64,000 bases of DNA, from positions 20,900 to 84,899 of the forward strand of contig NZ_JAHESD010000017.1 in the NCBI RefSeq assembly GCF_018598585.1, written 5' to 3'. Made by a program: the position numbers and the translations under genes. Below the pieces are notes generated by a model that was not told the origin of the DNA, did no database searches, and was given only the letters and a program-made list of their open reading frames with translations. Each line of letters opens with the position of its first letter. Position 1 is the first letter of the stretch. This stretch comes from Chryseosolibacter indicum (GTDB lineage: Bacteria > Bacteroidota > Bacteroidia > Cytophagales > Cyclobacteriaceae). Of the stretch, positions 18,704 through 27,063 are shown piece by piece.

Positions 18704-20536
18704 CTATGAATAGAGCTTCTTCCAAAAGTCTGAGCTCATCATTTCCGAGCCATTTTTAAACTCTTTTACCAGTGAAGAATATTTCCGTGAAAAAGAAGAA
18801 TAGCCAGAGAAGAATCTGAAGAGTACTTTGAAGTAACGTGAAACAGAACGCTCTGCCTGATATCCTGTTAATGTATAAGGGTCGTAGTATAAGATACGTT
18901 TCTTTCTAAAGGTATTTCCGGGTGTATTTTCATCGAACCGGTTTAATCTGAATGCATATTTATGCAGTAAGAACTCAGGAAGAAGATGCCCGTTGAGCGT
19001 AAAAACTCTTAAAAGCTTTCTTGTTAATGGTTCTTTATCCGGATCAAACGAAGTACCTGAAGGATAATTAAAGATATCAGGCATCTTTTGTACTTTTTCA
19101 TGGCTGATTAAACTTTGCAGTTGCTTACGCTTCTCATCCATATTTACATTGGCAAGCCAGAATTTCTTTCCCTTCAACACGTCGTGCATAGCTTCACACA
19201 TCAGATGCGCACGATCGTAGTTGTATGTCTTTAAATCGTAAATAACCTGTCTTTTGAAAAAGGCCAGGGCTTCCTTCTTGCTATTCTCAGATGGATGGTT
19301 AAGTATAGCCATCTGTAAAGTAGAGCGCATTGTTAGATAACGCTCCATGGCCGTAATCTTGTAGCTGAAGTTCTCACCCCAGCTGCACACACCATTGAGT
19401 GTGATTACATGCAGATCGTTTTGAATAGAAAAAGTAATATCATCACCCCTTACGAAAAAAGGGAAAGAGAAATGCTTTATCGCCTTAATTGAAAAAGCAA
19501 AAAACCACCACGCGCCATAATCAACCCGCTCTTCGGCTTCATTCAACATTACCTTACTGGCATCTCTCAAGTCGAAGTGCGTCTTTAACGGACGCACAAT
19601 TCCCCTGGAGTATGAAGCCCCATTTTCAAATTGAATGTATTGAAGGCTCTCTAAAAGAAGAGCACCTGCTATTGATGTACGTGGGTCCTTTGTATATTGA
19701 AGAAATGCATACGTGCGGCGTATCGACTCAATTTCACACGATGCATCATCATCCATAAACAGACAATGCGTAAAATCCTGGCTGTCGATCAGATGAAGCA
19801 ATCCTCTTGTAAACCCGCCTGATCCGCCATAATTTTTATTTGGAATCAAAATCGCTTTACCGCACTGTTCTGGCAGCAATGTGTTGCTATTGTCAACAAC
19901 TATGAGTTCAATTTTTCCCTGATATTTTGGTGCCTCCAATAACTGATGCAGGCGTTGAATTGCTGGTATTACGTATTGCTCTCTTTTAAAATGGGTTACA
20001 ACAATTCCCATTTTAACATCTGTATTAGGAATATCAGTAGTAGTAAACGAAAGTTCTCTTACTACGCCCTCCTGCGACAGGCATTCTATAGAAACAAACA
20101 AAATCCCATCTTCCAGTTTAGAATAGAATGGCAAGTCGATTGTTTCTGATTCAGACTCCGTTAGCTCTACAACTACTTCACTCATCAACCTGGAAGAGTA
20201 ACCGATACGGTTTACTCTAAAACGCAATTTAAAAGCCCCTTTACCTGCTATTTGAAATTGCAGTGATTGAATAGTGGTATATCTTCTGAATTTCCCAATA
20301 GGAAAGGAATTGAAATAGGTATCAAACGAGAGCACACCACCTTCTTTCAGCCAAAAAATCTTGCTGTTATAATCATACTGTGCTCTATCGTTCTGACGAA
20401 AATATAAAGCATCTTCTGTACAGACATCGATGGTCGGGAACACAAAATCCACCAAAGAAAACGATTGCTCTTCAATGAAATCATTTTCTACTGAAGTTCT
20501 TGAGATTGCGGGAGTTGCTTGATTTGTCATTGTCAT
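18704..20536 (-). CDS. GlfT2-like galactofuranosyltransferase (GT2 family)
   Basis: About 610 residues from the ATG at 20536 (a second ATG lies at 20530). A beta-rich N-terminal domain (about 30-170) precedes the GT-A domain: GIVVTHFKRE, IVVDNSN, NKNYGGSGGFTRG, FMDDDA (about 261-265), GAWWFFAF (about 341-348) and RGDD (about 363-366). This arrangement is that of mycobacterial GlfT2, which polymerises galactofuranose using UDP-Galf. The homologous WHM/WHE metal-site motif reads WGE here (about 386-388). UDP-galactopyranose mutase, which makes the donor, is not in the window. The gene is 18 bases upstream of the GT2 gene. Galf specificity is inferred by homology. Confidence 0.82.
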   Translation of the reverse strand: MTMTNQATPAISRTSVENDFIEEQSFSLVDFVFPTIDVCTEDALYFRQNDRAQYDYNSKIFWLKEGGVLSFDTYFNSFPIGKFRRYTTIQSLQFQIAGKGAFKLRFRVNRIGYSSRLMSEVVVELTESESETIDLPFYSKLEDGILFVSIECLSQEGVVRELSFTTTDIPNTDVKMGIVVTHFKREQYVIPAIQRLHQLLEAPKYQGKIELIVVDNSNTLLPEQCGKAILIPNKNYGGSGGFTRGLLHLIDSQDFTHCLFMDDDASCEIESIRRTYAFLQYTKDPRTSIAGALLLESLQYIQFENGASYSRGIVRPLKTHFDLRDASKVMLNEAEERVDYGAWWFFAFSIKAIKHFSFPFFVRGDDITFSIQNDLHVITLNGVCSWGENFSYKITAMERYLTMRSTLQMAILNHPSENSKKEALAFFKRQVIYDLKTYNYDRAHLMCEAMHDVLKGKKFWLANVNMDEKRKQLQSLISHEKVQKMPDIFNYPSGTSFDPDKEPLTRKLLRVFTLNGHLLPEFLLHKYAFRLNRFDENTPGNTFRKKRILYYDPYTLTGYQAERSVSRYFKVLFRFFSGYSSFSRKYSSLVKEFKNGSEMMSSDFWKKLYS

Positions 20537-20600
20537 AAAAGTGCAATAGCTCAATAAAAAAACATACCTGCTTTCACAGCAGCTGCTGCTTTAGCATGTC

Positions 20601-22151
20601 TTACTCTGTTAGCGGACCCCTGCTTGGTTTATCCATATTATTTTCGCGGGCGTAATTGTTCTTGGACGAAATAGATTCAATGCCAAATTCCTTTACGCCA
20701 GTAATCTCATTTTTAAATGCAGTATTATGATAGGCTTCTTCCGCCAGGAAGATACCTGCATAATGTGGCCCTTCTATTTGGTTCGAAAAGATGATGTTCT
20801 CATAAGCAGGTGCGGCATCGAGAATGTCTGTTTCAAAATCCAGAACGGCAAGTCCAAGCTCGACACCAAAGAAATGAAAACGGTCGTTGGTGCCTGCGTT
20901 GTTATTAACAATCTTATTCTTTCCTATTATAGTTCTTATTCCTGTTCTTACCATCTTAACCCCGGAGCCATAGTTACCTTTTATTATATTGTCTATAATT
21001 ACATTATAAACAGCGTTATCTATTGATACACCAGGCAATTTTGCTTTGGAGCTTCCATCTTCAAGTCGGCCAAACTGCAATACAAAATCCCCCTTCAGGT
21101 CATCATCTGTTTGCTTTCTTCTTCCCCCGTTTTCTATAACCTCGTTGTTGAAGAAATGGCAACCTGTTGTACCATTGTCAAGACAGATTCCTTCCTTGTC
21201 GTTTCTAACCAATCTGTTCTTTGTTATATATATGGACACTGGGCCATCAAGATAGATACCGGAAGATTTTTGCTCCATTATCTCGTTGTTCATAATGACC
21301 AGGTCGTGCGGGTACGTCATCCGGTGGTCTATCTTTTCGAAGGCTACCTTTTCGGTATCATGGAGATCAACAATTTTAATATCGGTGATCACAAGGCCTG
21401 CGCTTAAATTACTTGAGTGCCCATTGTTGCGTATTTTATTACCTTCTATCAACCCTTGTGAAACATCGCCCCGTATATAAATACCACCTTTGCCATTTTC
21501 TTCTATTGTGTTATTAAGCAAGTAGAGATGCGTTGTTTTACCCATCACAACAACAGGCCTGTCTTTTCCCTTGCTTATATGGAGCTTCTCTAAAAGAATA
21601 TTATCTCCATTGGTGACATAAACAGCCGTTTCAAAATCGCCCCCCGTATTAATATTTCGTACAGCAGCATGGTTAATGTCATGCAAGAGAAATATACGCG
21701 GTGTGCTTGCCCGAACGGTAAAACCTCCTCCGTCGATAATAGTTTGAGGAGGAACAATAACAGCCTCCGTAGCTTCTATATCGCGCGTTAATACTACTGT
21801 CTTTTTATTCGCTGTTTTTAAAAACTCATTCAGCTCACGGCTCGTTGCCCCTTCGAAGTTGACCTTGGGATAATCGAAGGTAGCGATATTCTTTTGCGCC
21901 TCCTCCTGGATAGACTTCCAACGCGACATGTCCATAAAATGAGCAACATCTAAGTTTAATGCGTTAGCACGCTTTACCACCATAAGTGGATAAATGAATT
22001 TTTCTTCCTCCTGTTTATCCATCAGGTTAAAGGAAGGAAGCTTATAATGTTTCATAACATTTTGTAGAAAGGGTTTATCACTTTGGCTGCTTTCATTGTA
22101 GCACCCTGTAAGTACCAGCAGTGTAAAAAAGAACTTCGATATAGGTTTCAT
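20601..22151 (-). CDS. Right-handed beta-helix lipoprotein
   Basis: 516 residues. A lipoprotein signal ends at LTGC (Cys near 17), so it is likely anchored to the cell envelope. From about residue 115 to the end the chain is made of short parallel beta-helix rungs with recurrent N-N-x-I/N-G asparagine-ladder patterns (NTIEENGKGGIYIRGD, NNEIMEQKSSGIYLDG, NIIKGNYGSGVKM). This PbH1/NosD-like fold occurs in polysaccharide lyases, epimerases and surface-glycan binding proteins. It is the first gene of the minus-strand glycan operon, 46-64 bases ahead of the GlfT2-like gene. Action on the exported glycan is plausible; the reaction cannot be inferred. Confidence 0.82.
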   Translation of the reverse strand: MKPISKFFFTLLVLTGCYNESSQSDKPFLQNVMKHYKLPSFNLMDKQEEEKFIYPLMVVKRANALNLDVAHFMDMSRWKSIQEEAQKNIATFDYPKVNFEGATSRELNEFLKTANKKTVVLTRDIEATEAVIVPPQTIIDGGGFTVRASTPRIFLLHDINHAAVRNINTGGDFETAVYVTNGDNILLEKLHISKGKDRPVVVMGKTTHLYLLNNTIEENGKGGIYIRGDVSQGLIEGNKIRNNGHSSNLSAGLVITDIKIVDLHDTEKVAFEKIDHRMTYPHDLVIMNNEIMEQKSSGIYLDGPVSIYITKNRLVRNDKEGICLDNGTTGCHFFNNEVIENGGRRKQTDDDLKGDFVLQFGRLEDGSSKAKLPGVSIDNAVYNVIIDNIIKGNYGSGVKMVRTGIRTIIGKNKIVNNNAGTNDRFHFFGVELGLAVLDFETDILDAAPAYENIIFSNQIEGPHYAGIFLAEEAYHNTAFKNEITGVKEFGIESISSKNNYARENNMDKPSRGPLTE

Positions 22152-22334
22152 ATTTGTTTAAAATAAGATCATTCTAATACCATACTTAAATGATCGACTA
22201 CGATTCTTTTCTTATTAAAAAATTATGCTCAAGTTTAGATACAACATTTATAAACCGTGGCAATAAATTCTATTGCAGTTAATGCCGCTGGCATAATTGT
22301 TTAAAAAGCAATTCACATCTTGTCTGCTCATTCT

Positions 22335-23831
22335 ATGATAAAATTTGTTTTACAACTCACACTTTTACTCACATCGCTTAATTCTTTTAGTCAGATTCTT
22401 GTGCTTCCTGGAGATAACCCTGACCCTTCCGTAGTAAAGATTGGCGATAAATATTATGCATCTGCCACTACATCCAATTGGGCCCCGGCCTTTCCTATTT
22501 ATGAATCGAAAGATTTAAAGACCTGGCACCCTAAAGGGCACGTATTTGCTCAGCTTCCTAAGTGGTCTGACTATTACTTCTGGGCTCCTGAAATAAGTTA
22601 TGACAACGGCAAAGTATGGGTTTATTATGCAGCCCATAAGGGAAATGGAAACCTCTGCGTTGGTGTTGCCAGCGCCGATAAGCCCGAAGGCCCTTATACA
22701 GATCACGGTACACTTATATGTGAGGAAGCAGGATCTATCGATGCATTTCAGATGCGCGATGAAAACGGAAAGCTCTATCTTATATGGAAAGAAGACGCCA
22801 ACAGCGTTAACAAACCAACCCCTATATGGGCTATGGAGATGAGCGAAGACCGCTCTAAACTTATAGGAGAGAAAGTTAAACTATTTTATAATGATGTAGC
22901 ATGGGAAGCCAACGTGGTGGAAGGTGTTTCTATGATCAGACATGGAGGCTACTACTATGCGTTTTATGCAGGAGCCGGATGCTGTGCCCGCGGTTGTAAT
23001 TACGGCATGGGCGTGGCGCGGGCAAAAAACCTTTTGGGTCCGTGGGAAAAGTATAATAAGAACCCGCTTCTTAAAACAGGTGCACGATGGAAATGTCCTG
23101 GCCACGGCACACCCATAGAACATGAGGGTAAGTACTACTTTCTTTACCATGCGTATGAGCCTAAAGCAGATGTATATGCTGGCCGGCAGGGAATTCTATC
23201 GGAATTCACATTTACTGAAGATGGATGGATAGAATTTAAAGTAGATGAAGAAACTACGAGTGGCATTATTCCTTCTGAAATTAAAGACGACTTCAACGGC
23301 AACAACATTTCACCATACTGGCAATGGTCTGTGTTTAAGAATCCAGAGCATAAGCTAACAAAAGGCAAGCTAACGCTCCAGGGCGATCCGGAGATAAGCG
23401 GAGCGTTTCTCGGATTACGAACATACACTGCCAACTACGAAGCAACGGCAACAGTATTGATAAAAGAATCATCGTCAGAAACAGGAATGGGCTTGATTGG
23501 TGACAGAAGAAACCTGGCCTCTATTACTATAAAAGAAGGTAAGCTTATCGTTAAAAAGATAGACGCGGGAAAAGAAACAATCATAAACACAATAAAAGCA
23601 AAAGGCCTTAAAGACAACATAACCCTGAGGGCAAGTGTAAAGGGTGGCCAATACGTTACTTTTGAGTATAGCCTGGATGGTAAAACATTTACCAAAGCTC
23701 ACAAAGAACCTGTTGATGGATACTTTATTCCGCCTTGGGATTCTGCAGTAAGGGTTGGCGTAATCGCTAAAGGAAACAAAACAGATTCAGGTGTGTTTGA
23801 TCAGTTTAAACTTGTAAACCACAAAGAATAA
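22335..23831 (+). CDS. Secreted GH43-type glycosidase with C-terminal lectin-like domain
   Basis: 498 residues. I start it at the ATG 22335, which gives a clean signal peptide ending near SFSQ (residue 20); a TTG 15 bases earlier is in frame but less likely. The GH43 propeller spans about 21-310 with candidate catalytic Asp30 (DNPDPSV), Asp136 (GSIDAF) and Glu196 (VVEGVSM), plus WAPEIS at 84-89. The C-terminal 170 residues (FNGNNISPYWQWS onward) match the beta-sandwich of GH43 xylosidase/arabinofuranosidases. No T9SS signal is present, so it is probably periplasmic. It is divergent from the beta-helix gene across 180 bases. Confidence 0.9.
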   Translation: MIKFVLQLTLLLTSLNSFSQILVLPGDNPDPSVVKIGDKYYASATTSNWAPAFPIYESKDLKTWHPKGHVFAQLPKWSDYYFWAPEISYDNGKVWVYYAAHKGNGNLCVGVASADKPEGPYTDHGTLICEEAGSIDAFQMRDENGKLYLIWKEDANSVNKPTPIWAMEMSEDRSKLIGEKVKLFYNDVAWEANVVEGVSMIRHGGYYYAFYAGAGCCARGCNYGMGVARAKNLLGPWEKYNKNPLLKTGARWKCPGHGTPIEHEGKYYFLYHAYEPKADVYAGRQGILSEFTFTEDGWIEFKVDEETTSGIIPSEIKDDFNGNNISPYWQWSVFKNPEHKLTKGKLTLQGDPEISGAFLGLRTYTANYEATATVLIKESSSETGMGLIGDRRNLASITIKEGKLIVKKIDAGKETIINTIKAKGLKDNITLRASVKGGQYVTFEYSLDGKTFTKAHKEPVDGYFIPPWDSAVRVGVIAKGNKTDSGVFDQFKLVNHKE

Positions 23832-23922
23832 AAATATCTCTCATATTCTTGTGCTATCCGTGTATTATCACTTCTACTGGCATGGCCTTTTTAGCAGATT
23901 TTTTTATTAAACAATTTACACT

Positions 23923-24603
23923 ATGGCACAAGCTAAAACAAAGTCAAGAGCAAAGACTGGCGCAGCTAAAAAACAATCAGCGCGCAAGCCAGTTGCAGCA
24001 AAGAAGACTGCACCTAAGCCTAAAGCAAAGGCTAAGGCTAAAGAAGATAAGAAGGGTTCTCTTTTAGAGGAATTCTTCATGGATTCACTGAAGGATATCT
24101 ATTGGGCAGAGAAAGCACTTACCAAGGCTTTACCAAAAATGTCTAAGTCTGCTACCTCGCCACAATTGAAAGAGGCGTTAGACAACCACCTAGAAGAAAC
24201 ACTAGGTCAGATTGAAAGACTTGAAAAAGTTTTCGAAATGATGGGAAAGAAAGCCCAAGGCAAGAAATGCGAAGCCATGCAGGGACTTGTTGAAGAAGGC
24301 GAAGAGATAATGGCAGAAACAAAGGATGACTCTTCAACCCGCGATGCAGCTTTAATTATTGCAGCACAGAAAGTTGAGCACTATGAAATTGCAACCTATG
24401 GCGGACTGGTACAACTTGCCAAGACCATGAACAATTCTAAAGTTGCCAACGTCCTTGCTTCTATTTTAAGTGAAGAAAAGAAAGCAGATGAACTTCTTAC
24501 TCGTATTGCCGAACAAGGTGGCGTAAACGAAGAAGCTTCAGAAGAAGAAGGTGAAAAGTCCGGGTCTGTAAAGGATAGTATCCTGTCTGTATTTTCTAAA
24601 TAA
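23923..24603 (+). CDS. DUF892 (YciE/YciF) ferritin-like protein with Lys/Ala-rich N-terminal tail
   Basis: 226 residues. Residues 1-45 are a lysine-, alanine- and proline-rich tail resembling histone H1/HU-like C-tails (repeats of KAK and AKK). The remaining part is a DUF892 four-helix bundle: [33 protein letters not shown], and [17 protein letters not shown] with conserved metal-ligand type Glu/His. Members are stress-linked ferritin-like proteins of unclear function, possibly iron binding. The tail could bind nucleic acids; this is inference. A terminator follows directly, so it is probably monocistronic. Confidence 0.88.
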   Translation: MAQAKTKSRAKTGAAKKQSARKPVAAKKTAPKPKAKAKAKEDKKGSLLEEFFMDSLKDIYWAEKALTKALPKMSKSATSPQLKEALDNHLEETLGQIERLEKVFEMMGKKAQGKKCEAMQGLVEEGEEIMAETKDDSSTRDAALIIAAQKVEHYEIATYGGLVQLAKTMNNSKVANVLASILSEEKKADELLTRIAEQGGVNEEASEEEGEKSGSVKDSILSVFSK

Positions 24604-24621
24604 TAAAACACAGACCGATAG

Positions 24622-24660
24622 AAAGGGGCTTTTCCAAAAGAAGCCCTTTTTTATTTTTTA
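24622..24660 (+). terminator. Rho-independent terminator after the DUF892 gene
   Basis: A GGGCTT/AAGCCC stem with flanking A:T pairs and an A/C loop, followed by a T-rich tract. It is 19 bases past the stop. Confidence 0.75.
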
Positions 24661-24739
24661 TCAATGCATTCAATGGACTAATGTCCATCCGCTATTAACT
24701 AATCACCATTGGCTTGAAACCTAAATAGTACCTGTTAAA

Positions 24740-25306
24740 CTACCCTATTATTATCTCCCTTCTCACAGCCTTCCACCCTGGCTCATCTATTTCTACCACG
24801 ACTTTCATCAGGGTATTAAGCGTAATTCCATCCGTACAACAGAAATTAAATTCGCCATTACCTCTTTTGGTAGCCATTTCGGAAAGCAAGCGGGTTCCAT
24901 CCATGTTATAAACAGTAACCCTAACGCGATTAACAGCAAAGTCTTTCTTACTCACCTTAACGTTAATGCTATCTTCACCCTTGCCATTACTCTTACGAAT
25001 ACTGACATCATCAATATTACCCTTGCGCAAGTATGAGGTAATTGCTGCCGTATACGCATTGGGGAGCCTCATCTTTTTGGCTTTGTGCTGATAATAAGCC
25101 TTCTTTTGCGGATCTTTCATCATAAGCTTTGCATAACAGGTGGCCTCTTTAAACTTAAGCCTGTTCATACGTTGTTGCTCGCTTTGTTTCTTGGGTGCCG
25201 AAGGCTTTGCAGAGATAATGGTTTTGTTGCGAACCTGCCTGAACATGATGCCACCTAAGCCACCTTGCAAGCCTTTGATTGTTGGATTTAATCGTGCTAT
25301 TGCCAT
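24740..25306 (-). CDS. Bacteroidota-type hypothetical protein (paralogue of the gene at the right edge)
   Basis: 188 residues from the ATG at 25306 (MAIARLNPTIKGLQGG); an upstream in-frame ATG at 25327 adds seven residues. The N-terminal GGLGGIMFRQVRNKTIISAKP resembles small Bacteroidota proteins with a conserved G-x-G and aromatic strand. The middle CYAKLMMKDPQKKAYYQHKA and a C-terminal beta-rich domain (VSKKDFAVNRVRVTVYN...) match the partial gene at 63608-64000. No signal peptide or membrane helix. Function unknown. It has no close same-strand partner. The resemblance to the DUF6266 pattern is weak and not claimed. Confidence 0.7.
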   Translation of the reverse strand: MAIARLNPTIKGLQGGLGGIMFRQVRNKTIISAKPSAPKKQSEQQRMNRLKFKEATCYAKLMMKDPQKKAYYQHKAKKMRLPNAYTAAITSYLRKGNIDDVSIRKSNGKGEDSINVKVSKKDFAVNRVRVTVYNMDGTRLLSEMATKRGNGEFNFCCTDGITLNTLMKVVVEIDEPGWKAVRREIIIG

Positions 25307-25327
25307 AAGATCTTTTTTAGGCAACAT

Positions 25328-25721
25328 ACGCAGGTGTTTTGACAGCTTGTGTCAAAACTATCAGACATTAAAAAAATTACTGGATTCTTGTCATTCACTT
25401 CAAAGCCTTATCCAAGGCTCCTCTAAAGCTTATCCAAAGCTCCTCTAAGGCTTGCCTAACCCTTTCTCCACACCCTTTGCACTTTGTGTGCTCATCCGCT
25501 CCACTCTTGGCAAAATCTAAAAAGTAAAAAAATGATTGGTTTGAAGGATGATCTAAAAGCCATCACGAAATGCTGGCAGACGTATCATAAAAATACAAAA
25601 TAAGCGGGAGAACAGGAAGAGTGACAGATGATTTTAAGTAGTAGCTTGTAGGGCATTGGCCGGATTGCCATAGCATCTATCTTTTTACGCAAAAGATAGA
25701 ATCAGGAGCTTTTATAAACAT
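25328..25721. other. Intergenic region with short repeats, no recognisable gene
   Basis: About 400 bases between two minus-strand genes. It holds a 22-bp tandem repeat (25408-25451), a 10-bp perfect hairpin (25676-25685 with 25691-25700) and a 23-codon ATG-initiated frame at 25532-25603 that I cannot support as a gene. Confidence 0.6.
25408..25451. repeat. Two-copy 22-bp tandem repeat
   Basis: Units at 25408-25429 and 25430-25451 (TTATCCAAnGCTCCTCTAAnGC) differ at two positions only. Each unit contains an AAGCTTA/TAAAGC-type internal symmetry. No function is evident. Confidence 0.75.
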
Positions 25722-25754
25722 AAAAAAACCCGGTTGGCTTTCGCCTCACCGGGT
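25722..25754 (-). terminator. Rho-independent terminator of the small secreted protein gene
   Basis: On the minus strand, ACCCGGT pairs with ACCGGGT, enclosing a GGC-GAAA-GCC tetraloop stem and followed by seven T. It lies 70 bases past the stop at 25828. Confidence 0.85.
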
Positions 25755-25827
25755 AATTCTACTAAACTGACCTAACCTAAAATCGTCTCATCTATATTAG
25801 CAAACCCACAATTCTATCTCTTAGCAA

Positions 25828-26151
25828 TTAATTCTTTCTTTTATTTCTTTCGTACTGCATTCTTGCAACATCTTTAGAAATTACAGATGCCGGCGTACCT
25901 GTCATTACTACTTTAGCAGGCTTCACATCCTTATCCTGTTGGTAGGTACTTGCTACGGGTTTAGACTGAACCCAAACCAAACTACCTGTCTGTACAGTGG
26001 CTGGTGTAAACTGATAATCCTTTAACTGGAACTTTTGTATATCTTTAGAAATAGTCCAATATGGATAAGTGCTTTTTCCAGCTTCACTTTCCTGGCCATA
26101 AACCAGCACAGTTACCAACACAAAGCTCAAAACTAAGACTACCTTTTTCAT
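25828..26151 (-). CDS. Small secreted protein, unknown function
   Basis: 107 residues from the ATG at 26151, which gives a signal peptide (MKKVVLVLSFVLVTVLVYGQ). The mature part is 87 residues, low in cysteine, with a YPYWTISKDIQKFQLKDYQF stretch and a basic tail ending ERNKRKN. I do not recognise a family. An in-frame ATG seven codons upstream would spoil the signal peptide. It is divergent from the OmpR-type regulator, with repeats between them, so it may be a target of that two-component system. It ends in a strong terminator. Confidence 0.65.
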   Translation of the reverse strand: MKKVVLVLSFVLVTVLVYGQESEAGKSTYPYWTISKDIQKFQLKDYQFTPATVQTGSLVWVQSKPVASTYQQDKDVKPAKVVMTGTPASVISKDVARMQYERNKRKN

Positions 26152-26225
26152 TTTCTTATCGTATTGTTTCAAGTTAAAAAACGGCGCAAATTGATCAATC
26201 GTTGTTAGAATACTATTATAAACAC

Positions 26226-26277
26226 ATTAGATTTTAATTAGTGCCTATTAGAAAAAAATTAAAATTGGCTAATAGGC
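26226..26277. promoter_or_regulatory. Candidate operator: phased ATTAG repeats and a 9-bp inverted repeat
   Basis: ATTAG occurs at 26226, 26237 and 26247, spaced 11 and 10 bases (about one helical turn), as OmpR/PhoB-type regulators usually bind. GCCTATTAG (26243-26251) and CTAATAGGC (26269-26277) form a perfect 9-bp inverted repeat with a 17-base A/T-rich spacer. The region lies between the divergent secreted-protein gene and the response-regulator gene, 49 bases before the latter. Binding by that regulator is an inference. Confidence 0.45.
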
Positions 26278-26325
26278 TAAACCTTAGTTGTTTTCATATC
26301 GTAAACCGCTTATTTCGGGCTAATT

Positions 26326-27024
26326 ATGCGAATACTTATAGTTGAAGATGAGGCTAAAGTGGCCGAAGTTCTTAAGCGAGGACTTAAAGAAGAAGGTTAC
26401 GAAGTAGAGAATGCTTATGACGGCCAGCAAGGATTAAAACTGGCAACCTCCAACGAATTTGACCTGGTACTGCTGGATATAAATCTGCCTATGCTTAACG
26501 GCTTGGAGCTCTGTAAGCAGCTTCGTGAAAAAGATGAAGTTACCCCGGTTTTGATGTTGACTGCCCTTGGCATGAGCGACGACATAGTGGCCGGTCTTGA
26601 TGCTGGCGCAGATGACTATCTTCCAAAACCTTTCAGGTTTAATGAACTCTATGCACGCATTAAAGCGCTGACCAGAAGAAAAAAAATACTGGAGTCGAAG
26701 AAAGCCGAGGCAAGTGCTGTTGACATCTTTGAGCTTGCAGACCTGCATATTGATTTTGATGCACGTGAAGTGAAGCGTGATGGAAAGATCATACAGCTAA
26801 CCGCGCGTGAATACGCGCTACTGGAATACCTAGCAAGGAACATGGGAAAGGTAAGATCAAGGCTTGAAATAGCAAACGCCGTATGGGGACTTGATTTTGA
26901 AACCGGTACTAACTTTATTGATGTATACATCAACTATTTAAGAAATAAGATCGACAAGCCATTCAGCAAAAAATTAATACATACAATTACCGGCTTCGGC
27001 TATGTTTTAAAAAGTTCTGATTGA
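26326..27024 (+). CDS. OmpR/PhoB-family response regulator
   Basis: 232 residues. The receiver domain (1-120) has the acidic pair near residues 7-9, phospho-acceptor Asp51 in VLLDINLP, and Lys in LPKPF near 101. The C-terminal winged helix (about 130-230) has LTAREYALLEYLARN and the recognition segment ending TITGFGYVLK. It is a DNA-binding partner of the histidine kinase 40 bases downstream. It may regulate the divergent small secreted gene and itself through the repeats upstream. The stimulus is unknown. Confidence 0.95.
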   Translation: MRILIVEDEAKVAEVLKRGLKEEGYEVENAYDGQQGLKLATSNEFDLVLLDINLPMLNGLELCKQLREKDEVTPVLMLTALGMSDDIVAGLDAGADDYLPKPFRFNELYARIKALTRRKKILESKKAEASAVDIFELADLHIDFDAREVKRDGKIIQLTAREYALLEYLARNMGKVRSRLEIANAVWGLDFETGTNFIDVYINYLRNKIDKPFSKKLIHTITGFGYVLKSSD

Positions 27025-27063
27025 TAAAAGGCATTCTTAATCGTTTAATTTTAGGTTTTGATT

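Noticed and set aside
25532..25603. A 23-codon ATG-initiated frame in the gene-free stretch
   Set aside because: Too short to support without expression data or conservation.
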